A stretch of 64,000 bases of DNA. Origin: Desulfurobacteriaceae bacterium (lineage in GTDB: Bacteria > Aquificota > Aquificia > Desulfurobacteriales > Desulfurobacteriaceae). Location: the NCBI GenBank assembly GCA_026987115.1, contig JALSNF010000045.1, positions 27,061 through 91,060 on the forward strand, in the 5' to 3' direction. A program made the translations under genes and the position numbers. Shown here in pieces: positions 53,305 through 62,222 of this stretch; the first letter of the stretch is position 1, and the number at the start of each line of letters is the position of its first letter. The notes under the pieces were generated by a model that saw only the letters and a program-made list of their open reading frames with translations, was not told where the DNA came from and searched no databases.

Positions 53305-54103
53305 GGGAGAAGAGTTAACGAGCATAGGAATAGGAGGCAAGAGAGAAGTCTTCTTCCCAAAAGGGGTTGAAGAGCTCCTAAAACTGAACTTAAAAGAGTT
53401 TAACTTTATAGGGGGAGGCTCAAACAGCGTATTAAGGGAAACGGGACTTCCCTTAATTTCATTAAGGGAGTTTAACTACATCAAATATCAAGGGGAGCTC
53501 CTAACCTTAGGAGGAGGCGTTCTCCTGCCTACAATCTTAAAAGAGCAGATAAAAAAGGAGTTTTCCCTTTTTGAGTTCTTGGCAGGAGTTCCAAGGGCAA
53601 CTGTAGGAGGCTTAATTGCCCAAAACGCAGGGGCTTTCGGCTTTGAAGTAAAGGACTTCTTAAAGAGAGTCGTATTCATAAACGGTAAAGGCCAATTAAA
53701 GGAGATAAAAGAGTTCTCCTCCTTTAAGTACCGAAAGTCCCCCTTCCCCGAAGAAGGGATAGTGGTTGAAGCTACTTTCAGGATAAAGAGAGAGCCAAAA
53801 ATCAAGGAAAAGATAAGGAAATTTTTAAGGAAAAGGGTAGAGAAACAGCCTCCCTTTTACTTAAGAACGGCAGGCTCAACCTTTAAAAACCCGAAAGGCG
53901 AAAGTGCAGGAAGGCTGCTGGACATTTGCGGCTTTAAAGGCTTTAAACTTAAGAGTCTTAAGTTCTCAGAAAAACACGCAAACTTCCTAATAAACACTGG
54001 AAAGGCCTCTTTTAGCGAGTTTACAGACATAGTAGAAATTGCAAGGGAAAAGGTTAAAAGAGAGCTCGGAGTAGAGCTCTCCCTTGAGGTAAAAATCCTT
54101 TAA
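53285..54103 (+). CDS. murB: UDP-N-acetylenolpyruvoylglucosamine reductase
   Basis: This 272-residue flavoenzyme has the FAD-binding text [44 protein letters not shown] and [20 protein letters not shown] (catalytic Ser). It makes UDP-MurNAc. The start is TTG at 53285 inside pyrG. The gene ends one base before the convergent hemB. Confidence 0.95.
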   Translation: MKVKVLKGEELTSIGIGGKREVFFPKGVEELLKLNLKEFNFIGGGSNSVLRETGLPLISLREFNYIKYQGELLTLGGGVLLPTILKEQIKKEFSLFEFLAGVPRATVGGLIAQNAGAFGFEVKDFLKRVVFINGKGQLKEIKEFSSFKYRKSPFPEEGIVVEATFRIKREPKIKEKIRKFLRKRVEKQPPFYLRTAGSTFKNPKGESAGRLLDICGFKGFKLKSLKFSEKHANFLINTGKASFSEFTDIVEIAREKVKRELGVELSLEVKIL

Positions 54104-55102
54104 CTACCCCTCTTTTAACCACCTTGCAGCGTCTAAAGCGTGATAGGTCAATATCAGGTCTGCACCTGCTCTCTTAATAGCAGTTAAGGTCTCAAGAACT
54201 ACCTTTCTCTCGTCTATCCAACCTTTTAAGGCTGCTGCCTTAACCATTGCGTACTCTCCACTTACGTTGTAGGCAGCAGTGGGATATTTAAATTCCTCTT
54301 TTACTGCCCTTATAACGTCAAGGTAGGCAAGAGCAGGTTTTACCATAACAATGTCTGCTCCCTCTTTAATATCTAAGGCAACTTCCCTTAAAGCTTCTAG
54401 CAAGTTTGAAGGGTCCATCTGGTAAGAACGCCTGTCTCCAAAAGCAGGAGCAGATTCTGCAGCATCTCTAAAAGGGCCGTAGTAGGCAGAGGCATACTTT
54501 GCAGCGTAAGACATTATGGGAATGTCTGTAAAACCTGCTCCGTCAAGGGCTTCCCTTATGGCCTTAATCATGCCGTCCATCATGCCTGAGGGAGCTACCA
54601 TATCTGCACCTGCTTGAGCGTGGGAGACAACCTGTTTTTTCAAAAGCTCCAGCGTCTTATCGTTGTCAACGTCGCAAATTTCCCCGAAGCAGCTTAAATA
54701 ACCACAATGGCCGTGGTTGGTGTACTCACAAAAGCACACGTCAGTTATTACGTAAATTCCTTTAGTCTCCTCCTTTATCTTCCTAACGGCCCTTTGAATT
54801 ATCCCTTCTTCAGAGTAAGAGTCTGAACCCAACTCGTCTTTGTGGGAAGGAATGCCAAAGAGTATAACCGCTGGAATTTTTAAGTCTTCAACCTGAGAGA
54901 GGACTTCAGGGAGCCTGTCAACGGAATACCTAAACTGGCCCGGCATTGAAGTTATCTCTTCCTTTATGTTTTCTCCGTCAACAACGAAAATAGGGTAGAT
55001 AAAGTCGTTAACGGTTAAAATTGTCTCTCTAACCATCCTCCTTATGTTCTCGTTTTTCCTAAGACGCCTTAGCCTTAAGCTTGGGAAATTTCCGGTTAAC
55101 AT
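54104..55102 (-). CDS. hemB: Delta-aminolevulinic acid dehydratase (porphobilinogen synthase)
   Basis: This 332-residue enzyme has the zinc-type Cys cluster ([18 protein letters not shown]), the first Schiff-base Lys in [18 protein letters not shown] and the second in [15 protein letters not shown]. It condenses two 5-aminolevulinates for haem, siroheme and corrinoid synthesis. It is the last gene of a five-gene minus-strand run. Confidence 0.97.
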   Translation of the reverse strand: MLTGNFPSLRLRRLRKNENIRRMVRETILTVNDFIYPIFVVDGENIKEEITSMPGQFRYSVDRLPEVLSQVEDLKIPAVILFGIPSHKDELGSDSYSEEGIIQRAVRKIKEETKGIYVITDVCFCEYTNHGHCGYLSCFGEICDVDNDKTLELLKKQVVSHAQAGADMVAPSGMMDGMIKAIREALDGAGFTDIPIMSYAAKYASAYYGPFRDAAESAPAFGDRRSYQMDPSNLLEALREVALDIKEGADIVMVKPALAYLDVIRAVKEEFKYPTAAYNVSGEYAMVKAAALKGWIDERKVVLETLTAIKRAGADLILTYHALDAARWLKEG

Positions 55103-55124
55103 TAACTCCTCCTCTTCTTTGGTT

Positions 55125-55472
55125 TTACCACCACTCTTCTTCTTTAGACTCTAAGACCGTCTCAATTATAAGAATCACAACGGAAAAGACATTTGCTACC
55201 AGTGCACCCCAAGCAAGAGCTTCAATTAAGGTTTCACGTAAGCCCATCTCGTAAAAGACAAGGGCAGGTATAAGGTGAAGGTCTGCTGCCAAACTGGTTG
55301 CTAGGAGCTCGGCGCTTAGAGTCTTCTTACTGCCTAGCTTTAAAAGAGTAGCAATAAGGTTGAAGCTAACAGAAGCTATGAGCTCGTAAGGGTCTCCGTC
55401 GTAAACGAAACCAACGGTAGTGGTTAAAGACATCATAACGAAAAAGGCCGTTCCAACTTTACCCCAGTCCAT
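55125..55472 (-). CDS. Small membrane protein, DUF6394-like
   Basis: This 115-residue protein begins [19 protein letters not shown] and has four hydrophobic segments, with a central [20 protein letters not shown] then [14 protein letters not shown]. It resembles DUF6394 proteins as remembered from other deep-branching and epsilon-type bacteria; this match is from memory. The gene starts on the base after the stop of the K+ channel gene, so the two products are probably made together. The function is unknown; a channel partner is a reasonable guess. Confidence 0.7.
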   Translation of the reverse strand: MDWGKVGTAFFVMMSLTTTVGFVYDGDPYELIASVSFNLIATLLKLGSKKTLSAELLATSLAADLHLIPALVFYEMGLRETLIEALAWGALVANVFSVVILIIETVLESKEEEWW

Positions 55473-56618
55473 TTAGGTTAACCTCTCCTTAAGTTTCCTC
55501 TTTAGCATAGCACTTCTTGAAACTATTTTCCCTTTAAACAGAGCTCTCACTGCCTCCTCCAACTTCTTCTTAGGACCTACTATAACTAAAAGGTCCAGAG
55601 AGTCAATAATAAGGTCTCCTCCGGGAGTATAGACTACTTCACCGTTTCTTTTCTTAACAGCTATAACCGTTATCCCAAACTTACGCCTTAAGTCAAGGTC
55701 TTTTAACGTCTTTCCAACAACCGGCGAGTCAGGCTGAACAACGAGCTCCTCAATGTCTATAAAGGTGTGTTCCCCAAAGAGTATCTCTTCAAGGAGGGAC
55801 TTCTCCCCGAAAATCGGAGGTTTCTTCGCAATTACAGCTACCCTCTTTGAGATTATAGAGGGTATGGTCTCTACATAATCTGCTCCTACGAGCCTTAACT
55901 TTTCTTTAAACTCCTCCTTATTTACTAGAGCAATTATGAAAAAGGGGTATATCTTGTACTTACTTACCGCGTTCTTAACGGTTAAAGTTATTGCAAGGTT
56001 CTTGTAGTCGTCTTCAGTAGCAACCACGGCACCAACTGCAGATTCTATGTTTGCAAGGGAAAGGGTGTTCTCATCGGTAGGGTTAAGGGTAAGGTAATAC
56101 TTAATTTCGTGTTCTTTGGCAAACTCTTCAAGGCCTTGAGAGGGCGAAACCAGCACGACTGGTATTTTATGGTAGCGGAGCTCTTTAACTAAGTGAACGA
56201 CGTAATCGTTAAAGCCAAAGATGATATAGTGGCCTTTTAGAGTAGAAATGTCAGAAACCATCTTTCTAAACCTCAGAATTTTTTTTACTTCTCCGGAAGT
56301 TACTATGTTTATTAAAACGGCCAAGGAATAGCCCATTACGGCACCAACGCCTACGGTCATAACTAAAAGGTTAAAGAGCCTGTCCTTTGGGGTCATGTTC
56401 CACATTTCGCCGTAGCCTATGGTGGTAACCGTTAAAATTGTCATGTAAAAGGCTTTTAAAAGGTTAACCTTTGAAATTACCATATACCCTATTGTTGAAA
56501 CCATAATAGTTATAAGGGCAATAATGAGGGGAGCCCTAAACTTCATTACTATTTCAAGGACCTTTTCCTGACTGTACTGTCGGGGTATTACTTTCTCTAT
56601 TTTTCTCCTTCGGCTCAC
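55473..56618 (-). CDS. Potassium channel with RCK (TrkA-N/TrkA-C) domains
   Basis: This 381-residue protein has two transmembrane helices around the selectivity filter TVTTIGYGEMW, then an RCK_N domain (GHYIIFGFNDYVVHLVKEL, with a degenerate glycine motif), acidic AVVATEDDYKNLAITL, and a TrkA-C domain (VQPDSPVVGKTLKDLDLR). This is the MthK-like ligand-gated K+ channel plan. The track start at 56681 is too early; GTG 56618, two bases after the aminotransferase stop and preceded by GAGGTAGCT, is preferred. The gene directly precedes the DUF6394-like gene. Confidence 0.9.
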   Translation of the reverse strand: MSRRRKIEKVIPRQYSQEKVLEIVMKFRAPLIIALITIMVSTIGYMVISKVNLLKAFYMTILTVTTIGYGEMWNMTPKDRLFNLLVMTVGVGAVMGYSLAVLINIVTSGEVKKILRFRKMVSDISTLKGHYIIFGFNDYVVHLVKELRYHKIPVVLVSPSQGLEEFAKEHEIKYYLTLNPTDENTLSLANIESAVGAVVATEDDYKNLAITLTVKNAVSKYKIYPFFIIALVNKEEFKEKLRLVGADYVETIPSIISKRVAVIAKKPPIFGEKSLLEEILFGEHTFIDIEELVVQPDSPVVGKTLKDLDLRRKFGITVIAVKKRNGEVVYTPGGDLIIDSLDLLVIVGPKKKLEEAVRALFKGKIVSRSAMLKRKLKERLT

Positions 56619-56620
56619 AG

Positions 56621-57730
56621 CTACCTCAAATAAGAGTAAAGCCTCTCTAAGGCCTCCTCTATGTTCCTTTTGCTCGTGCAAAAAGAAAACCTTACAAACT
56701 TCTCTGTCCCGTTGCTTCCAAAGTCCTTCCCGGGAGTTATAGCAACTTTAGCCTTTTCAAGAACCTCAAAGGCAAAGGAGAAAGAGTCATCTGTGAACTT
56801 TGAAGCGTCGGCAAAAACGTAAAAAGCTCCTTGAGGCTCAACGGGAACTTTAAATCCAATTTCCTTAAGACCTTTTAAAAGTAAGTCTCTCCTCTCTTTA
56901 AAAACCTTAATGTTCTCCTTAAGCTCCCTTAAAGTCTCTTCCTCAAAGCAGGCAAGGGCCGCAAACTGGGAAAGGGTAGGGGGAGAGATAACTATGTTCT
57001 GGAGAACTGCGGTAATTTGAGGGACAAACTCTTTAGGAACTATTAGGAAGCCAAGACGCCAACCTGTCATTAAGAAGAACTTTGAAAAGCCGTTTACTAC
57101 TGCACAGTTTTCTGAGACCTCAAGGACAGAGGTAGCCCTTTGACCGTAGGTTATACCGTGGTATATCTCGTCGCTTATTAAAAAGGCTTTCTCAGCAAGT
57201 TTTGAAAGCTCTTTTTTAGAGTAGAGAGAGCCCGTGGGGTTTGAGGGAGAGTTTACTATAAGAACAGGGGTTTTTAAGTCTTTTGCTTCTACTTTAAATT
57301 GGTTTTCTGGAAAAACCTTAAGGGCCCTACCTTTAATGTTTAAAAACTTTACCATGTTCTTGTAGCAAGGATATCCCGGGTCAGAGTAGGAGACCTCACC
57401 CAAAAACTCAAAGGCAACCTTTAAAAGAGCCAAAAGGCCGGGGGAGCTCCCTGGAGTAATGATAACCCTTTCTGGCTCAACTTTAACGCCATACTCCCTT
57501 TCATAGTAAGAGGAAATTGCCTCCCTTAAAGGGTAAATCCCTACGCTCTCTGTGTACTTAAGTTCCAGACTTTTTAAAAGCTCAAGGGCCCTCTCTTTCA
57601 CCTTATTAGGAACGGGAAGGTCAGGCTCCCCTATCTCTAAGTGAATTACCTTCTCACCCCTTTTCTCAAGCTCCTTTGCCCTTTCAAGGACCTTCATAAC
57701 GTAAAAAGGCTCAACCAACAACCTTTCCAT
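56621..57730 (-). CDS. Class I/II PLP-dependent aminotransferase
   Basis: This 369-residue enzyme has HLEIGEPDLPVPNKVKE, ITPGSSPGLLALLK, VNSPSNPTGSLYSKKEL, LISDEIYHGITYG and the PLP-lysine motif NGFSKFFLMTGWRLGFL. This is the aspartate/aromatic aminotransferase subgroup I; the exact amino acid is not decided by sequence. The start overlaps mtaB by 20 bases. Confidence 0.9.
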   Translation of the reverse strand: MERLLVEPFYVMKVLERAKELEKRGEKVIHLEIGEPDLPVPNKVKERALELLKSLELKYTESVGIYPLREAISSYYEREYGVKVEPERVIITPGSSPGLLALLKVAFEFLGEVSYSDPGYPCYKNMVKFLNIKGRALKVFPENQFKVEAKDLKTPVLIVNSPSNPTGSLYSKKELSKLAEKAFLISDEIYHGITYGQRATSVLEVSENCAVVNGFSKFFLMTGWRLGFLIVPKEFVPQITAVLQNIVISPPTLSQFAALACFEEETLRELKENIKVFKERRDLLLKGLKEIGFKVPVEPQGAFYVFADASKFTDDSFSFAFEVLEKAKVAITPGKDFGSNGTEKFVRFSFCTSKRNIEEALERLYSYLR

Positions 57731-59012
57731 AGTTCTCTTCCCTTTTTTCCTTTACCTCTTCAAGCTTGACCTTTACAACTGAACCTGAAGGTAGGTTCTT
57801 ATCAAGGATAAGGTTTATGTAGTTTCCACTTATAGCAACGCTCTTTTCCCCTTTAAGCTCAGAGAGAACCAGACAGTCAAGCTCCTTTCCTATAAACCTT
57901 TTTCTATATTCTAAACTTTTAGCTTTTCCTATTTCCCTTAAAGCCTTAGCCCTCATCTTTTTCTCATTAGGGGAAACAGAGTCCTTAAAGGTGTAAGCAA
58001 CAGTTCCAGGCCTTGGAGAGTAAGGGAAAACGTGGAGGTAGCTAAAGGGGAGCTCCTTAACAAAAGCCTCCGTTTCTTTAAATTCCTCTCTCCCCTCTCC
58101 GGGAAAGCCTACCATAACGTCCGTTCCTATTGCAGCATCCGGACGCCTCTTTAAAATCTCCCTTACTACCCTCTCATAGTCAGCAGGAGAATACCTCCTC
58201 CTCATCCTTTCTAAAACCTTCCTACTGGCACTTTGAAGGGGTATGTGAAAGTGAGGAGCTACTTTCTCTGAAGAGGTAATCGCGTCAATAAGCTCAGGTG
58301 TAAACTCCAAGGGTTCAATTGAAGAGAGTCTAAGCCTGTAGAGGTTAGGGACTTTTACAATTTCCTTTACAAGCTTTGCAAGGTTCCATTCACCGTTTAA
58401 GTCTAAACCGTAACCTCCAAGATGAGTTCCGGTTAACACAATCTCTTTATACCCTAAATCCACAAGCTCCTTGACTTGCGAGAGAACCTCTTTAGGGGAA
58501 AGACTTAACATCCTCCCCCTTGCCTTGGGAATTACACAGTAAGAACAGAAAAGCTCGCACCCTTGCTGAACCTTTAAAAAAGCTCTGCTCCTTCCCTCAT
58601 AGTGGCGCAAAGTTAAAGGGTAAAAGCGCCTCTCTTTCCAAACTCCCCTAATAAAAGTCCTTGGGAGCTCCCCCCTTAATCTCCTCTCAACAAGGTCAAC
58701 AATCCTAAACTTCTCAGCATTTCCAGTTATAAAGTCGGCCTCCCTTACCTTCTCTACCTCTTCCGGGTAAACCTCGCTGTAGCAACCGCTAACAACAACT
58801 AAAGAGTTTGGATTCAAAGACTTTGCTTTCCTTACAGCTTTCCTTGACTTTGCGTCTGCAACGGAAGTAACGGTGCAGGTGTTTATAACGTAAACGTCCG
58901 CCTTCTCTCCAAAGGGAACAACCTCATAGCCTCTTTCCTTAAAGGCCTCCTCCATATAGGCGGTTTCGTGGTAGTTCATCTTACAGCCTAAAGTATAAAA
59001 AGCAACTTTCAT
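57711..59012 (-). CDS. mtaB: tRNA threonylcarbamoyladenosine methylthiotransferase MtaB
   Basis: This 433-residue radical SAM methylthiotransferase has the N-terminal cluster domain (FYTLGCKMNYHETAYMEE, VINTCTVTS, VVSGCYSE), the SAM motif CELFCSYCVIPKARG and a C-terminal TRAM-like part. The opening TLGCKMNYHET favours MtaB (YqeV) over MiaB or RimO. It makes ms2t6A at tRNA position 37. It is the first gene of the run to hemB; AGGTAAAG precedes the ATG. Confidence 0.93.
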   Translation of the reverse strand: MKVAFYTLGCKMNYHETAYMEEAFKERGYEVVPFGEKADVYVINTCTVTSVADAKSRKAVRKAKSLNPNSLVVVSGCYSEVYPEEVEKVREADFITGNAEKFRIVDLVERRLRGELPRTFIRGVWKERRFYPLTLRHYEGRSRAFLKVQQGCELFCSYCVIPKARGRMLSLSPKEVLSQVKELVDLGYKEIVLTGTHLGGYGLDLNGEWNLAKLVKEIVKVPNLYRLRLSSIEPLEFTPELIDAITSSEKVAPHFHIPLQSASRKVLERMRRRYSPADYERVVREILKRRPDAAIGTDVMVGFPGEGREEFKETEAFVKELPFSYLHVFPYSPRPGTVAYTFKDSVSPNEKKMRAKALREIGKAKSLEYRKRFIGKELDCLVLSELKGEKSVAISGNYINLILDKNLPSGSVVKVKLEEVKEKREENYGKVVG

Positions 59013-59081
59013 CTTTACCTAATTAAAAACGGTTCTCACTTAATTTAGTTAAGAGGAAGGGAGATTTAAAGGGGAAAGTCC

Positions 59082-59110
59082 TTGCTCCTGTCCTTTTTAA
59101 GGAATATAAT
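59082..59110 (+). promoter_or_regulatory. Sigma-70 promoter of rpsU
   Basis: TTGCTC (59082-59087), 17-base spacer, perfect TATAAT (59105-59110), 37 bases before the rpsU ATG, which has AAAGGAGG upstream. Confidence 0.65.
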
Positions 59111-59147
59111 TTGCCTCCAAAATCTACTTTAAAGGAGGCGATGCTTT

Positions 59148-59375
59148 ATGGCAACAGTTTACGTTCGCGACGGCGAGCCCTTTGAGAAGGCCTTAAAGAG
59201 GTTTAAAAAGCTCTGCGAAAAGGAAGGAATACTTACAGAGATTAAAAGGAGAGAGTACTACGAGAAGCCTTCAGAGAAGAGGAAAAGAAAGGCAATGGCC
59301 GCAAGGAAGAGGTTAATTAAGGCCTTAAAGAAGCGCGGGCTTTTACCGCCAAAAGGTAAAAAGAAGAAAAAGTAA
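59148..59375 (+). CDS. rpsU: 30S ribosomal protein S21
   Basis: This 75-residue protein has [20 protein letters not shown] and [20 protein letters not shown], which mark S21. The very basic tail (KGKKKKK) is somewhat long for the family. It is followed after nine bases by the yqeY-like gene; the rpsU-yqeY pairing is common, while dnaG-rpoD lies elsewhere in this window. Confidence 0.96.
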   Translation: MATVYVRDGEPFEKALKRFKKLCEKEGILTEIKRREYYEKPSEKRKRKAMAARKRLIKALKKRGLLPPKGKKKKK

Positions 59376-59384
59376 GGGTGAGTT

Positions 59385-59831
59385 ATGGGGATAAAGGAAA
59401 GACTTAAAGAGGACATGAAGGAAGCCTTAAAGTCAAAGGATAAGGTTCGCTTGTCAACAATTAGGATGCTTCAGTCTCTAATAAAGAACGCCGAGATTGA
59501 AAAGAGGGGAGAGCTTACAGAGGAAGAGGTAATCTCCCTCCTTATGAAGTACGCAAAGCAGAGGAGAGAGTCAATAGAGCTTTATGAAAAGGGAGGAAGG
59601 CAGGACTTAGTTGAAAAGGAGAAAAGGGAGCTGGAGATTGTAGAGTCTTACCTTCCCAAGCAGATGGACGAGGAGGAGATAAGGGAGCTTGTTAAAGAGG
59701 CCATTGAGAAAACCGGCGCTTCTTCTCCAAAGGACATAGGTAAAGTAATGCAGTACCTTATGCCGAAAGTAAAGGGAAGGGCCGACGGTTCCACAGTAAG
59801 CAAAATCGTTAAGGAGAGCCTTGCAGGCTAA
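59385..59831 (+). CDS. yqeY: GatB/YqeY domain protein
   Basis: This 148-residue helical protein has LKEDMKEALKSKDKVRLST, LLMKYAKQRRESIELYEKGG and YLPKQMDEEEIRELV, ending with KVKGRADGSTVSKIVKE; these are YqeY markers. It resembles the tRNA-binding tail of GatB, and stand-alone members have uncertain function. The start ATG lies nine bases past rpsU. Confidence 0.93.
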   Translation: MGIKERLKEDMKEALKSKDKVRLSTIRMLQSLIKNAEIEKRGELTEEEVISLLMKYAKQRRESIELYEKGGRQDLVEKEKRELEIVESYLPKQMDEEEIRELVKEAIEKTGASSPKDIGKVMQYLMPKVKGRADGSTVSKIVKESLAG

Positions 59832-59912
59832 GTTCTCTTTTTATAGAATTGAGGTAGGAGCTCTATCTGGCGCCTGTGCTCCTTTGGTAATTGGAGGGGG
59901 GTCTTTATACTG

Positions 59913-62156
59913 ATGTTCAAAGGAGCAGGGCGCCAACTGGAGTTCCACAAGCTCTTACTAGAGACGGCAAAGCTAGCAAGGAGCGAGTCCGGAAAAGAGG
60001 CTGTTCTCTCTATAAGGCCGTCAGTTAACCTTCAAGAGGTTAAGAGAAACCTATCCTTAAACGAAAACTTCTTTAAACTCCTTTTAGAAAGGAGCGTTCC
60101 CCTTGAAGCTTTCCCAAAGGCTGAGCCTCTATTAAAAAAGCTTAAAGTAGAGGGCTCTTTACTTTCGGTAGAGGAACTTTTGCTCCTTTTAAAGCTCTTA
60201 ACTCAATCTAAAGTCTTAAAGAAGTTCTTTAAGAACCTACCAGAAAGGTTTGAAAAGATAGCTTTCTTCTCAGAGAGGTTAACAGACGGAGGGGAGCTCT
60301 TAAAGGACTTAACAAGGAGCATTGACGAGACGGGAGAGGTTTTAGATTCTGCCTCCCCCAAGCTGAGAGAGATTAGAAAGAGGAAAAGCACAGTTTCAGA
60401 GAGGATAAGGGAAAGGCTTAACTCAATAGTTAACAAAAATCCAGAGCTCTGCCCCGACAGGATAATAACAGAGAGGGAAGGGAGGTTCGTAATACTGGTA
60501 AAACCTCAGTTTCTAAAGAGGTTTAGAGGGATAGTCCACGACCGCTCCTCTTCAGGACAAACCCTTTACGTTGAACCTTTAAGCGTAGTAGAGCTAAACA
60601 ACCAGTTAAGGAGTTTAAAAAGGGAAGAAGAAGAGGAGATTTACAAAATCCTAAGGGAGCTCTCCCTTAAGGCCAGAGAGATGGTAGAAGAGATTGACTC
60701 CTCCTTTAAAGCCCTTAAGGAAATAGACCTACGCTGTGCGGTTGCTCAGATGTCAATTAAGCTTAAAGGGACCTATCCAGAGTTTAAAGAGGCCTTTAAC
60801 CTAAAGGGAGCCAGACACCCTTTAATTGAGCTTAAAGGGGAAAGAGTAGTTCCAGTAGACATAAAACTTAAAAAAGGACTTTTAATAACTGGGCCAAATA
60901 CGGGAGGGAAAACGGTCTCCCTTAAAACTTTAGGCCTCCTTTCAATGATGGCTCAAAGTGGATTTTTGATTCCTGCTAAAGAGGGGAGCTCCTTAATGTT
61001 CGTAAAGAAGTGGTTTTCAGACATAGGAGACGAGCAGAGCATAGAGCAGTCCCTCTCAACCTTTAGCTCACACATAAAGAGGATTTCCCAGATATTAAAG
61101 GAAGCAGACGAGGACTCTTTGGTCCTCCTTGACGAGCTGGGAGCAGGAACGGACCCTGTAGAGGGCTCAAGCCTTGCAGTTGCGATATTAAAGTACTTAA
61201 AAGAAAAGGGAGCAAAGGTTGCGGCAACCACCCACTTTTCACCGGTGAAGCTCTTTGCCTACAAGGACGACTACTACCAAGTGGCTTCTGTCCTCTTTGA
61301 CGAAAAGAGCCTAAAACCCCTCTACAAGCTTGCATACGGAATAGTAGGGAAGAGCTACGCCTTAGCAGTAGCCGAGAGGTTCGGAATACCTCAGGAGGTA
61401 ATAAAAACCGCCCTCTCTTTAATGACCGAAGAGGAAAGAATAGCCGAAGAGATAATAGAGGCTTTACAGAGGGAGTATAAAGAAGTTGAAAAGCTAAAAG
61501 AGGAGCTTAAAAGGAAAGAAGAAGAGTTAAAGGAGAAAGAGAAAAAGCTAAAGGAAGAGAGCTCTGAAAAGATAAAGAAGTTCATAGAGGAGCTAGAGAA
61601 AAGAGCCCAAGAGGCACTAAAGGAAAGGGAGCTAGAAAGGGCAAAGGAGAAAGTAAGGAGCATAGTAATCTCTGCTAAGAACAGAGCTGAAATTCTAAAG
61701 GAAGCTCAAGGAAGAGAGGAAATTAAGGAGGGAGATTGGGTCAAAGTAGTCTCTTCAGGGAGGAAAGGGAAAGTAGTTAAGTTAAACAGGGAAAAGAAAA
61801 CAGCAGAAGTGCTAATAGGCAGTTTAAAAGTGAAAGTTAAAATTTCAGACCTTACGAAAGTAGAGGTTAAGGAAAGGGAAGAAAAGGGAATTGAGATTCC
61901 GCAGCCCAAGAGCTTTTTCCCTGAAGTAAAGTTAATTGGAATGAGGGGAGAAGAGGCCTTAAAGGTGCTTGAGGAGTTCCTAGACAAGGCATTAATAGTA
62001 GGAGTCAAAGAGGTTAAGGTAATTCACGGCTACGGGGAAGGGATATTAAAGAGGCTAGTCAGGGAATACCTAAAGGAATCCCCTTACGTTAAGTCATTTA
62101 GGGGAGGGAAGCCTGAAGAGGGAGGAGAAGGAATAACGATAGTTGAACTTAAGTAG
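59913..62156 (+). CDS. mutS2: Endonuclease MutS2
   Basis: This 747-residue protein has a MutS core without the mismatch-recognition domain: clamp and lever helices, Walker A GPNTGGKTVSLKTLG near residue 327, Walker B-like LLDELGAGTDPVEGSS, a coiled coil at about 505-590, a KOW-like stretch, and a C-terminal Smr nuclease domain with LIGMRGEEALKVLEEFL and VIHGYGEGILKRLV. MutS2 acts on branched DNA and on collided ribosomes in other bacteria. The ATG at 59913 has GGAGGGG about 13 bases upstream, a rather long spacing. Confidence 0.95.
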   Translation: MFKGAGRQLEFHKLLLETAKLARSESGKEAVLSIRPSVNLQEVKRNLSLNENFFKLLLERSVPLEAFPKAEPLLKKLKVEGSLLSVEELLLLLKLLTQSKVLKKFFKNLPERFEKIAFFSERLTDGGELLKDLTRSIDETGEVLDSASPKLREIRKRKSTVSERIRERLNSIVNKNPELCPDRIITEREGRFVILVKPQFLKRFRGIVHDRSSSGQTLYVEPLSVVELNNQLRSLKREEEEEIYKILRELSLKAREMVEEIDSSFKALKEIDLRCAVAQMSIKLKGTYPEFKEAFNLKGARHPLIELKGERVVPVDIKLKKGLLITGPNTGGKTVSLKTLGLLSMMAQSGFLIPAKEGSSLMFVKKWFSDIGDEQSIEQSLSTFSSHIKRISQILKEADEDSLVLLDELGAGTDPVEGSSLAVAILKYLKEKGAKVAATTHFSPVKLFAYKDDYYQVASVLFDEKSLKPLYKLAYGIVGKSYALAVAERFGIPQEVIKTALSLMTEEERIAEEIIEALQREYKEVEKLKEELKRKEEELKEKEKKLKEESSEKIKKFIEELEKRAQEALKERELERAKEKVRSIVISAKNRAEILKEAQGREEIKEGDWVKVVSSGRKGKVVKLNREKKTAEVLIGSLKVKVKISDLTKVEVKEREEKGIEIPQPKSFFPEVKLIGMRGEEALKVLEEFLDKALIVGVKEVKVIHGYGEGILKRLVREYLKESPYVKSFRGGKPEEGGEGITIVELK

Positions 62157-62222
62157 GTTATTGAAAATCTTTCCTATTAAGCTCAAATTATATTCGGTAA
62201 AAACAGAGTTTAGGAGACGAGG

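Noticed and set aside
59113-59139. GCCTCC...GGAGGC inverted repeat in the rpsU leader that could mask the ribosome-binding site
   Set aside because: With the -10 box ending at 59110, transcription should start at about 59116-59118, within or after the left arm, so the RNA hairpin would probably not form in full.
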